From PFJX01 sp037442845 (GTDB lineage Bacteria > Pseudomonadota > Gammaproteobacteria > Burkholderiales > Thiobacillaceae), in the NCBI GenBank assembly GCA_037442845.1, contig JBBIPL010000113.1, forward strand, positions 1 through 6,653: a stretch of DNA of 6,653 nt. The letters are read 5' to 3'. Shown here in pieces: positions 1 to 5,398 of this stretch. Positions within the stretch are counted from its first letter, which is position 1; the number at the start of each line of letters is the position of its first letter. The notes below the pieces were generated by a model, which worked only from the letters and a program-made list of their open reading frames with translations, was not told the origin of the DNA and did no database searches. The translations under genes and the position numbers were made by a program.

Positions 1-14
1 GATACATCAACACG

Positions 15-91
15 TTTCTCTTTTCCCGTTTCCCTTTTCCCGTTTCCCGTTTCCCGTTTCCCGTTTCCCTTTTCCCGTTTCCCTTTTCCCG
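15..91. repeat. Heptanucleotide tandem repeat array, 11 units
   Basis: Eleven head-to-tail 7-bp units fill this stretch exactly. The first (15-21) is a variant, TTTCTCT. The next ten are TTTCCC followed by G or T, with no other change; the last-base order is G,T,G,G,G,G,T,G,T,G. On the minus strand this reads as ten GGG runs separated by 4-nt spacers (AAAC or AAAA), which matches the pattern for a potential G-quadruplex. The array begins after non-repeat sequence (1-14), so it is complete in the window. It ends 6 bp beyond the apbC stop codon, so an apbC transcript would carry the G-rich strand in its 3' untranslated region. Function is unknown. Simple heptamer arrays can vary in copy number by replication slippage. 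Confidence 0.95.
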
Positions 92-97
92 CAAGGC

Positions 98-1186
98 TCA
101 GCTGTTCTGAATGACGATGCTGGGGAACTTGGCGGAGTGGTCGACCGCCAGGTCGCCCACCTTCACCGCCACGCGGCGCGCGATCTGCCGGTAGATCTCG
201 GCGACGCGGCTGTTGGCGTCGGCCACCACGGAGGGCTTGCCGGTGTCGGCATCCTCGCGGATGCGGATGTCGAGAGGCAGGCCGCCGAGGAACTCGACGC
301 CGTAGTCCTTGCACATGCGCTCGCCGCCGCCCTCGCCGAAGATGCGCTCCTCGTGGCCGCAGTTGGAGCAGATGTGGATGGACATGTTTTCCACCACGCC
401 GAGGATGGGCACACCCACTTTCTCGAACATCTTCAGGCCCTTGCGCGCGTCGATGAGGGCGATGTCCTGCGGCGTGGTGACGATGACCGCGCCGGTGACC
501 GGCACGCGTTGCGCCAGGGTGAGCTGGATGTCGCCGGTGCCGGGCGGCAGGTCCACCACCAGGTAGTCGAGGTCCTTCCACTTGGTGTTGTTGAGCAGTT
601 GCTCGAGGGCCTGGGTAACCATGGGGCCGCGCCAGACCATGGGCGTTTCCACGTCGATGAGAAAGCCGATGGACATGGCCTGCAGGCCATGGCCAAGCAT
701 GGGTTCCAGGTTCTGGCCGTCGGGGGATTCCGGGCGGCCGTGGATGCCCAGCATGGTGGGCTGCGAGGGACCATAGATGTCGGCGTCGAGCATGCCCACC
801 TTGGCGCCCTCGGCGGCCAGGGCCAGGGCCAGGTTCACGGCGGTGGTGGACTTGCCGACGCCGCCCTTGCCGGAGGCGACGGCGATGATGTTCTTCACGC
901 CGGGCACCAGCTTCACGCCTTTTTGCACGCTGTGCGCCACCACTTTCCAGGTGACGCCGGCGCTGGCGCTCTCGACGCCGGGGAGGCTCTTGATCTTGGC
1001 CTCGATCATGGCCTGGATCTCGCCGGAGACCAACTTTGCCGGATAGGGCAGCACCACGTCCAGGCTGACCTTGCCGCCGTCGACCTTGATGTTCTTCGCC
1101 GACTTGCTGGTGATGAAGTCCTTCTGGGTATTGGGATCGATGAGTTCTTTCAGTGCCGCTTGCACTTGCTGTTCGGTAACCGACAT
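98..1186 (-). CDS. apbC: Mrp/ApbC/NBP35-family iron-sulfur cluster carrier ATPase
   Basis: This 362-residue cytoplasmic P-loop ATPase binds and transfers [4Fe-4S] clusters to apoproteins. Residues about 5-80 form an N-terminal MIP18/DUF59-type domain. The ParA/MinD-like ATPase core follows, with a deviant Walker A GKGGVGKST at 106-114, MLDADIYGPSQPT at 132-144, and a Walker B region YLVVDLPPGTGD at 208-219. A C-S-N-C pair (Cys273, Cys276) matches the conserved CxxC that binds the bridging cluster in this family. Length is normal for proteobacterial Mrp. The start is supported by a GAGG site 6 nt upstream (1193-1196 on the plus strand, reading CCTC). It probably has its own promoter in the 1187-1356 gap. 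The heptamer array sits directly after its stop. Family assignment is firm; the in vivo client proteins cannot be read from sequence. Confidence 0.97.
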   Translation of the reverse strand: MSVTEQQVQAALKELIDPNTQKDFITSKSAKNIKVDGGKVSLDVVLPYPAKLVSGEIQAMIEAKIKSLPGVESASAGVTWKVVAHSVQKGVKLVPGVKNIIAVASGKGGVGKSTTAVNLALALAAEGAKVGMLDADIYGPSQPTMLGIHGRPESPDGQNLEPMLGHGLQAMSIGFLIDVETPMVWRGPMVTQALEQLLNNTKWKDLDYLVVDLPPGTGDIQLTLAQRVPVTGAVIVTTPQDIALIDARKGLKMFEKVGVPILGVVENMSIHICSNCGHEERIFGEGGGERMCKDYGVEFLGGLPLDIRIREDADTGKPSVVADANSRVAEIYRQIARRVAVKVGDLAVDHSAKFPSIVIQNS

Positions 1187-1192
1187 GTGGGG

Positions 1193-1196
1193 CCTC
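1193..1196 (-). promoter_or_regulatory. Ribosome binding site of apbC
   Basis: GAGG on the minus strand, with a 6-nt spacer to the ATG ending at 1186. It supports that codon as the apbC start. Confidence 0.7.
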
Positions 1197-1245
1197 GATA
1201 GGGATGGGAAGGAAATCTGTTGCCGCGCGGGCGGGCAAGGCGGTG

Positions 1246-1275
1246 TTTAGATGAAGACGGTGGGCGCGATTTCAA
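1246..1275 (-). promoter_or_regulatory. Putative sigma70-type promoter for apbC
   Basis: Reading the minus strand, TTGAAA (1270-1275; 5 of 6 matches to the -35 consensus) is followed after 18 bp by TCTAAA (1246-1251; 4 of 6 matches to the -10 consensus). The predicted transcript start is near 1238, giving a leader of roughly 50 nt before the apbC ATG. The surrounding 170-bp gap (1187-1356) is locally less GC-rich than the genes, as expected for a promoter. This is pattern matching only. Confidence 0.5.
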
Positions 1276-1315
1276 GCCGCCCTTACTTGAGTATTTTGCT
1301 CGGAATAAGCAGGGC

Positions 1316-1324
1316 TGTGGATAA
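1316..1324 (-). promoter_or_regulatory. Perfect DnaA-box 9-mer TTATCCACA
   Basis: The minus strand reads TTATCCACA, the high-affinity DnaA box known from E. coli oriC. It lies about 40 bp upstream of the predicted apbC -35 element and about 30 bp beyond the stop of the preceding gene. I found no second box nearby, so this is not an origin. It could be a DnaA regulatory or titration site, or chance. Confidence 0.35.
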
Positions 1325-1356
1325 CCCGGATGGGTAGAGGGGCTGCATCGCTCCAA

Positions 1357-2172
1357 TCAAGGACAAACGTCCAGGCGGCCATCTTTCCAGCAGAGCTTGC
1401 GCGGTTTTCCGGCTGGCTTGCTTGTTGCGGGTTTGCTGACCGGTTTACTGGACGGTTTGGCGGCGGGCGTTCTTGCCCCTTTCGCTGCCGGCTTCGCCGC
1501 TACGGCTTCCTCGGAGCCGGGCAGGGCGACGGCTTCCACGCTGGGCAGGGGGGCGGGGGTGACCGTCACGACGGGTGGTTTGCCCGGCATGACGGCTTTC
1601 GCCTCCTCGACGGGCGCTGCGGCGATCGGCGCCGCCGGTAGCGTTGCAGCGCTTGCCGGAACCGGCGCGGGTTCGGCGGTCGGAGCTGGGGCGGTCACGG
1701 GTTGAGCGGCCTGGATGGTGGGCGCGGCCGGCGGGACAGCGACGACAGGGCGCTCCGGCATGGAGGGGGAGTCGACGGGGGCGGCGGAAGGCGGCGCTGG
1801 CGCGGGCACGGGAGCATCAGGCTGGAGCGGCTTGGCTGGCGGCGAGACCTCCGGCAAGGATTCCGGCTTGGTGGCCACAGCTGGAACCTGGTCGGTCTTG
1901 GCATCCGCGGCAGCGGCCGGTGCGGGCGCCGCGGCGGGAGGCGGGGTGACGGGAGGCGTGGCCGGCCGCACAGGCATCGGCATGGCCCAGGGCTGCACCG
2001 GCCAGAACCAGAAGGGGGTCGGGAAGGGCGCCGGGGCGCCGGGGCCGCTCATCGGCACGGGCGCCAGCCAGACGGGGACGACCTGGGGCTGCTGCGCCCA
2101 GGCATGGGACTGGGCGAGAGCGCCCAACAGGGCGCACAGGGCCAGTCTGGAGAATGGGGAGGGGGTCGGCAT
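1357..2172 (-). CDS. Secreted Pro/Ala-rich protein of unknown function with basic, two-cysteine C-terminus
   Basis: I do not recognise this 271-residue protein as a named family. It opens with a clear Sec signal peptide: a hydrophobic run at residues 9-20 and a likely cleavage after Ala-Trp-Ala (24-26). The mature part starts with an aromatic patch, PFWFWPVQPW (53-62). A long low-complexity stretch rich in Pro, Ala and Val (about 65-220) follows and is probably disordered. A lysine/proline tail (about 227-258) with repeated KP steps such as SSKPVSKPATSKPAGKP comes next. The end is CWKDGRLDVC-P, where Cys261 and Cys270 could form a periplasmic disulfide loop. The chosen ATG sits 2 bp after the stop of the upstream small gene. 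An earlier in-frame ATG at 2328 would overlap that gene and bury the signal peptide. No membrane segment other than the signal is visible. A periplasmic spacer or wall-binding role is conceivable but unproven. Confidence 0.75.
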   Translation of the reverse strand: MPTPSPFSRLALCALLGALAQSHAWAQQPQVVPVWLAPVPMSGPGAPAPFPTPFWFWPVQPWAMPMPVRPATPPVTPPPAAAPAPAAAADAKTDQVPAVATKPESLPEVSPPAKPLQPDAPVPAPAPPSAAPVDSPSMPERPVVAVPPAAPTIQAAQPVTAPAPTAEPAPVPASAATLPAAPIAAAPVEEAKAVMPGKPPVVTVTPAPLPSVEAVALPGSEEAVAAKPAAKGARTPAAKPSSKPVSKPATSKPAGKPRKLCWKDGRLDVCP

Positions 2173-2174
2173 GC

Positions 2175-2540
2175 TTATCCGGGTTGCGTGGGCTGATGGG
2201 CGACGAGCTTGAATTCCGGCGCTCGGGCGCGCAGGGCGGCGACGATGCGGGCCATGACGCCGGGATGGTGCTTCAGGGAGACCCAGAGGACATTGCATTT
2301 GAGGTTGAGGTCGGCGAACACCACCCATTCCTCATGGCGGGTCAGGACATCGCGGATGATGTGGCTCAGCGCCTCGATTTCGGCGGCGGGGCGCTGGTTC
2401 AGCCGCGGCGCCAGCAGCATGAAGTCGGTATAGGGACGGCCATCGGCGTCCCGCCTGGGCGCCAGCTTCCACAACGGCTCGCCGCGATCCCACCGGCCGG
2501 GATCAGCGGGCGAGGCGGCGGCGCGGGCGGCCAGGCGCAT
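2175..2540 (-). CDS. Small hypothetical protein, possibly conserved
   Basis: This 121-residue reading frame has no function I can name. It looks cytoplasmic, with no signal peptide or membrane span. The segment from about residue 24 to the end (LWKLAPRRDADGRPYTDF, then a helical part at about 53-70, then EEWVVFADLNLKCNVLWVSL at 71-90 and a C-terminal helix) has the alternating strand and helix pattern of a small folded alpha/beta protein. It lies between the CBS gene (11-bp gap upstream) and the secreted Pro/Ala-rich gene (2-bp gap downstream), so it is probably co-transcribed. The start is uncertain. No good ribosome binding site precedes the ATG at 2540, the low-complexity first 15-20 residues may not be translated, and a TTG at residue 23 is an alternative. 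The tight packing and protein-like sequence argue that it is a real gene. Confidence 0.65.
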   Translation of the reverse strand: MRLAARAAASPADPGRWDRGEPLWKLAPRRDADGRPYTDFMLLAPRLNQRPAAEIEALSHIIRDVLTRHEEWVVFADLNLKCNVLWVSLKHHPGVMARIVAALRARAPEFKLVAHQPTQPG

Positions 2541-2551
2541 CGGCGAAGGAC

Positions 2552-3145
2552 TTATCTGCCGAGCTCGGCGCCCAGCTCGGCGAAGGTATGGGCGACGCCG
2601 GCGGTTTCCAGGGCGGCGCCCAGTTGGCGGCTGATCTGCGAGACCGAGAACATGCCGCGCAGGACCTGGCTGCCATCCTCGGCGCGGTCCACCACCAGGG
2701 CGTGCTGGCGGCCCTGGGTCTTGAGCGTGTGCACGATGTCGCCGACGCGCGCCTTGCGCACGTCATCCATGCACAGCACCTCCAGCCTTTCGCGCGGCGT
2801 CATGATGTCCTTGACCATCACGTCGGCGTGGCGGATGCCCTGCGTGTGCACCACCTGCATCGGTTTTTCGCTGGTCAGATCGGAGGCGGTGATGAGGCCG
2901 AGAATGCTGTTCAGGTCGTCCACCACCAGCAGCATGCGCACGCCGCGGTGGATCATTTTGGCGCGGGCAGCCTCGATCGTCTCCAGGGGGAAGATGGTGT
3001 AGGCGGTGACGACCTTGAAATCGGTCATCACCTCGCTGGCGGCATTTTCCAGATTGACCCGCTCGGGCAGCACCTGCCGTGGCTTGTTGAAGGTGGCGCC
3101 CTTTTGCAGGGGGGAGGTGGCGAGAGCGCTATAGGTGGTGTTCAT
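2552..3145 (-). CDS. Tandem CBS-domain protein
   Basis: This 197-residue cytoplasmic protein consists of an N-terminal extension (1-37) and two CBS motifs. CBS1 covers about residues 38-92 and contains VMTDFKVVTAYTIFPLETI and GLITASDL. CBS2 covers about 110-172 and contains DIMTPRERLEVL, HALVVD and GMFSVSQI. CBS pairs usually form a Bateman module that binds AMP, ATP or related nucleotides. No catalytic or transport domain is attached, so it would act as a stand-alone sensor on an unknown partner. The start is fixed by a GAGG site 7 nt upstream (3153-3156). A longer in-frame ATG at 3343 would overlap rppH and give a non-globular leader. It lies 19 bp after rppH and 11 bp before the small hypothetical gene, consistent with one operon. 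The domain call is firm; ligand and partner are unknown. Confidence 0.9.
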   Translation of the reverse strand: MNTTYSALATSPLQKGATFNKPRQVLPERVNLENAASEVMTDFKVVTAYTIFPLETIEAARAKMIHRGVRMLLVVDDLNSILGLITASDLTSEKPMQVVHTQGIRHADVMVKDIMTPRERLEVLCMDDVRKARVGDIVHTLKTQGRQHALVVDRAEDGSQVLRGMFSVSQISRQLGAALETAGVAHTFAELGAELGR

Positions 3146-3152
3146 GGTGTTG

Positions 3153-3156
3153 CCTC
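3153..3156 (-). promoter_or_regulatory. Ribosome binding site that sets the CBS-protein start
   Basis: GAGG on the minus strand with a 7-nt spacer to the ATG at 3145. It favours this start over the in-frame ATG at 3343, which lies inside rppH. Confidence 0.65.
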
Positions 3157-3164
3157 GCGAGGGT

Positions 3165-3707
3165 TCAGGTGCGGCCGGCGCCGTGGCTGCGGCCGGCCAG
3201 TTTGTAGGGGTGGCAGGCGCGCGCATGGGCCATGCCGACGGCGAGATAGCGTTCCAGTTCCGCCAGGGCGCAACGATAGACTTCGCGCTTGAAGTCGACC
3301 ACGTCCTCGACCGGCGACCAGTAGTCGTGCCAGCGCCAGGCATCGAATTCGGGGTGCGCGGAAGCGCGCAGGCGGACGTTGCAGTCCTGGCCGGTCAGGC
3401 GCAGGAGAAACCAGATCTGCTTCTGGCCGCGATAGTGGCCGCGCCACTCGCGGCGCACCCAGTCGCGCGGCACGTCGTAGCGCAGCCAGTCGCGCGTGCG
3501 GCCCAACAGGCGCACATGCTCTCTGGCCAGACCCACTTCCTCCATGAGTTCCCGATACATGGCCTGTTCGGGGCTCTCGCCCGGCTTGATCCCGCCTTGC
3601 GGGAATTGCCAGGAATTCTGCCGGACGCGCTTGCCCCAGAACACCTCATTGCGCGCGTTGCAGATGACGATGCCCACGTTCGGCCGGTAACCGTCCTTGT
3701 CGACCAT
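3165..3707 (-). CDS. rppH: RNA pyrophosphohydrolase (Nudix hydrolase)
   Basis: RppH removes pyrophosphate from the triphosphorylated 5' end of mRNA, leaving a monophosphate that stimulates RNase E decay. The 180-residue protein is close in length to E. coli RppH. Its N-terminus DGYRPNVGIVICN (5-17) and SWQFPQGGIKPGES (32-45) are characteristic of RppH. The Nudix box Gx5Ex7REUxEExGU is intact: Gly38, Glu44, Arg52-Glu53, Glu56-Glu57 and Gly59, including the metal-binding glutamates. RGQKQIWFLL (93-102) also fits RppH. The ATG has a GAGG site 5 nt upstream (3713-3716). It is preceded by the spermidine-synthase-like gene after an 82-bp gap and followed by the CBS gene after 19 bp. The C-terminal 15-20 residues are basic and probably flexible. 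It could hydrolyse dinucleoside polyphosphates in vitro, as family members do. Confidence 0.97.
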   Translation of the reverse strand: MVDKDGYRPNVGIVICNARNEVFWGKRVRQNSWQFPQGGIKPGESPEQAMYRELMEEVGLAREHVRLLGRTRDWLRYDVPRDWVRREWRGHYRGQKQIWFLLRLTGQDCNVRLRASAHPEFDAWRWHDYWSPVEDVVDFKREVYRCALAELERYLAVGMAHARACHPYKLAGRSHGAGRT

Positions 3708-3766
3708 GGCCGCCTCGATTCAATACTTGACTGAGGCCGATTTTCCCACCCTTCCGGAACGCATGC

Positions 3767-3790
3767 AAAGCCGCGATGGCCGGCGGCCTT
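3767..3790 (-). terminator. Small hairpin after the spermidine-synthase-like gene, possible weak terminator
   Basis: On the minus strand, AAGGCCGC (3783-3790, beginning with the last base of the stop codon) can pair with GCGGCTTT (3767-3774) around an 8-nt loop. This gives an 8-bp stem with one G-U wobble. Only three T residues follow within the stem and no real U-tract comes after, so strong termination is unlikely. It may be a partial terminator or an mRNA-end stabiliser between this gene and rppH. Confidence 0.3.
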
Positions 3791-4566
3791 CATACGATGA
3801 AAGCGTTCTCGGAGAGCGGATTCCATTGCCGCATGCGCGCGACGAAAGCGGGAAACTCCAGGCCCAGCGAGGCCTCCAGGCATTCCGCCGAGCGTTCCAG
3901 GTGTTCCAGCCGGGTTTCCGGCAGGGGTTTGCGGAAGGCGAAGACGATGACGTTGCCCTTTTTCTCGGCGGGCAGTTGCAGGGTGTGCTCGCCGAAGGCG
4001 CGCGCGATGCGGTCGTGGTAGCGCGGGTAGTAGGCGTCCGATCCCCACAGGTTGAAGGCCGCGACGCCGCCCGGCCGCAGCATGGCATGGCAGGCGCGAT
4101 AGAACTCCGGGCTGGCGAGATCCTCGACGATGCGTTTGGCGTCGTAGCCGTCTACCAGCAGCACGTCCTGGCTGTCCGGGTGCGCCTGCACGAAGGCGGC
4201 GCCGTCCTCGGTGCGGACGCTGAGACGCTCGTCATCCTGGGGCAGCAGGAAGTAGCCGCGGGCGGCGGCCACCACTTCGGCATGGATTTCGAGGGCGGTC
4301 AGCCGGCTGCTGGGCAGATGGCGATGCATGTACTTGGCGAGCGAGCCGCCGCCCAGGCCGATCAGGGCGATGTCGCGCGGCTTGGGCACGAACAGCAGGA
4401 AGGCCAGTATGGCGCGCGTGTATTCCAGTTCCAGGGCGAAGGGGTCCTTCAGGCGCATGGCGCTTTGCACCGCCGGGCCGCCCAGGTGCAGATAGCGGAC
4501 GCCGTTTCGCTCGCTGATCTCGACCGTGGCGCGCGCGCGGGCATGCCGGCGGGAAAGGAAACTCAT
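3790..4566 (-). CDS. Spermidine synthase-like class I SAM-fold protein
   Basis: This 258-residue protein has the Rossmann-type fold of polyamine aminopropyltransferases. DIALIGLGGGSLAKYMHRHL (65-84) is the nucleotide-binding glycine loop. The acidic end of strand 2 is LEIH (92-95), with Glu93 placed to bind the ribose. VRTEDGAAFV (117-126) is the adenine-contact strand, and DVLLVDGYD (134-142) is the motif at the catalytic end of the fold. True spermidine synthases usually carry GGGDGG in the first loop and a D-S/C-x-D-P-x-GP type sequence in the last; neither is present. The substrate is therefore uncertain, and an aminopropyltransferase or methyltransferase of another kind is possible. The protein is soluble, with no fused membrane domain. 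No clear ribosome binding site precedes the ATG. It is divergent from the PCMT-like gene and may share a transcript with rppH across an 82-bp gap. Confidence 0.85.
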   Translation of the reverse strand: MSFLSRRHARARATVEISERNGVRYLHLGGPAVQSAMRLKDPFALELEYTRAILAFLLFVPKPRDIALIGLGGGSLAKYMHRHLPSSRLTALEIHAEVVAAARGYFLLPQDDERLSVRTEDGAAFVQAHPDSQDVLLVDGYDAKRIVEDLASPEFYRACHAMLRPGGVAAFNLWGSDAYYPRYHDRIARAFGEHTLQLPAEKKGNVIVFAFRKPLPETRLEHLERSAECLEASLGLEFPAFVARMRQWNPLSENAFIV

Positions 4567-4592
4567 GGTGAAGTAAACGGGGGCTTGGGGAT

Positions 4593-4650
4593 GGTCTGGC
4601 GAATTCTACCCGCGCATGGCGGGACAGGCCTGCCATTGCCGCGCCAGACC
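4593..4650. repeat. 9-bp inverted repeat in the divergent promoter region
   Basis: GGTCTGGCG (4593-4601) and CGCCAGACC (4642-4650) are perfect inverted copies separated by 40 bp. Between them lie a smaller pair, ATGGC (4616-4620) and GCCAT (4632-4636), and the palindrome CAGGCCTG (4625-4632). The arms flank the -10-like element of the minus-strand gene. This could be a bipartite operator or a hairpin in the leader DNA; no known regulator motif was recognised. Confidence 0.4.
4603..4608 (-). promoter_or_regulatory. Possible -10 element for the spermidine-synthase-like gene
   Basis: The minus strand reads TAGAAT, 5 of 6 matches to TATAAT, about 37 bp before the ATG at 4566. No convincing -35 element is present at the proper distance, so an activator or weak promoter would be needed. 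Confidence 0.35.
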
Positions 4651-4681
4651 GGGGTCGCGCGGGCCGGCCGGGGAGATGGAG

Positions 4682-4687
4682 TAAAAT
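4682..4687 (+). promoter_or_regulatory. Possible -10 element for the PCMT-rhodanese-tolC unit
   Basis: TAAAAT, 5 of 6 matches to TATAAT, would place the transcript start near 4694 with a leader of about 50 nt. The -35 region (around 4659-4664) is GC-rich and does not match consensus. If this is the promoter, the in-frame ATG at 4686 cannot be the translation start, which agrees with the choice of 4743. Confidence 0.4.
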
Positions 4688-4729
4688 GCCGACGACGCGG
4701 CATATCCGTCGCAAGCAACCGGTTTACAC

Positions 4730-4733
4730 GAGG
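4730..4733 (+). promoter_or_regulatory. Ribosome binding site that sets the PCMT-like start
   Basis: GAGG with a 9-nt spacer to the ATG at 4743. It supports 4743 over the upstream in-frame ATGs at 4686 and 4734. Confidence 0.6.
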
Positions 4734-4742
4734 ATGTGGCCC

Positions 4743-5396
4743 ATGAATATCGAACAGGCGCGCTTCAACATGGTGAAACAGCAGATTCGTCCCTGGGAAG
4801 TGCTCGACCAGAAGGTGCTGGATCTGCTTTTCAAGGTCCGCCGCGAGGACTACGCGCCCCCCGTCTACCGTTCCCTGGCCTTCGTCGACATGGAAATCCC
4901 CATCGGCCACGGCGAGGCCATGTGGGCGCCGAAGATCGAGGCGCGGGTGCTGCAGGCCCTGCATGTCGGCCCGCACGAGCGCGTGCTGGAAGTGGGCACC
5001 GGCAGCGGCTACTTCACCGCCCTGCTGGCCAGCCAGGCGGGCGTGGTGGTGACGGTCGAACTGCATGCCGACCTGAAGGAACAGGCGGAACAGAAGTTTC
5101 GCGCGCATGGGCTCACCAACATCCAGACCCGCCTCGGCGACGCGGCGCGCGATTGGGCCGAGGACGGCGCCTTCGACGTCATCGTCCTCACCGGCTCCTC
5201 GCCTCTGCTGCCGGCGGCATACTTGCAGCGCCTGAACCCGGGTGGGCGCCTGTTCGCGCCGCTGGGGGAGGGGCCCATCATGTCCGCCAGCCTGGTCACG
5301 GCCACGGCGGCCGGCGCGCAGCGCATCGACCGGCTGTTCGAAACCCGCGTGCAACCCCTGCGACATGCGCTGGAGCCGGAGCGCTTCTCGTTCTGA
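4743..5396 (+). CDS. Protein-L-isoaspartate O-methyltransferase family protein (divergent)
   Basis: This 217-residue cytoplasmic SAM-dependent methyltransferase resembles PCMT, which repairs isoaspartyl residues in damaged proteins. It begins MNIEQARFNMVKQQI, and the start is set by the GAGG site at 4730. SAM motif I is VLEVGTGSGYFTALLA (81-96), followed by the acidic strand-2 end VTVELHAD (103-110), a GDAA segment (132-135), FDVIVLTGSS (144-153), and LNPGGRLFAPLG (164-175). These match the family layout and length. However, the family's substrate-binding segment, GQTIS followed by P in E. coli Pcm, is replaced here by GHGEAMWAP (55-63), so the invariant Thr-Ile-Ser is lost. It may act on a different acceptor, and the symbol pcm is therefore not assigned. 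It overlaps no gene, and its stop lies 2 bp before the rhodanese start. Confidence 0.88.
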   Translation: MNIEQARFNMVKQQIRPWEVLDQKVLDLLFKVRREDYAPPVYRSLAFVDMEIPIGHGEAMWAPKIEARVLQALHVGPHERVLEVGTGSGYFTALLASQAGVVVTVELHADLKEQAEQKFRAHGLTNIQTRLGDAARDWAEDGAFDVIVLTGSSPLLPAAYLQRLNPGGRLFAPLGEGPIMSASLVTATAAGAQRIDRLFETRVQPLRHALEPERFSF

Positions 5397-5398
5397 GC

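Noticed and set aside
15..91. CRISPR array
   Set aside because: The units are 7 bp and directly adjacent without unique spacers, so this is a simple tandem repeat.
137..1201. Long plus-strand open frame of 354 codons opposite apbC
   Set aside because: Its translation is His/Ala/Gly/Val-rich with no domain, as expected for the antisense of a high-GC gene. The minus-strand Mrp protein is unmistakable.
1277..1315. Hairpin-like sequence between GCCC and GGGC arms as a terminator of the upstream operon
   Set aside because: The stem is interrupted by a bulge and mismatches, and no T-tract follows on the minus strand, so intrinsic termination is not supported.
1316..1324. Replication origin suggested by the DnaA box
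   Set aside because: Only a single box is present, with no AT-rich unwinding region and no dnaA, dnaN or similar gene nearby.
1715..2212. Plus-strand Gly/Ala-rich frames opposite the Pro/Ala-rich gene, considered as the real coding strand
   Set aside because: Pro/Ala codons read backwards give Gly/Ala-rich shadows. Only the minus frame has a signal peptide, a tight junction to its neighbour and a sensible C-terminus.
2154..3292. Plus-strand open frames opposite the CBS and small hypothetical genes
   Set aside because: They are antisense to the CBS domains, have low-complexity sequence and no ribosome sites. They are explained by GC-rich codon usage.
3697..4746. Plus-strand open frame of 349 codons opposite rppH's start and the spermidine-synthase-like gene
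   Set aside because: It is antisense to a recognisable SAM-fold protein, has no domain signature, and would cover the divergent promoter region.
4736..5398. Fusion of the rhodanese to a 221-residue N-terminal domain, since the frame is open upstream
   Set aside because: The upstream part overlaps the PCMT-like gene in another frame and has a shadow-like Arg/Pro/Gly composition. The ATG at 5399, 2 bp after the PCMT-like stop, gives a complete single rhodanese domain.
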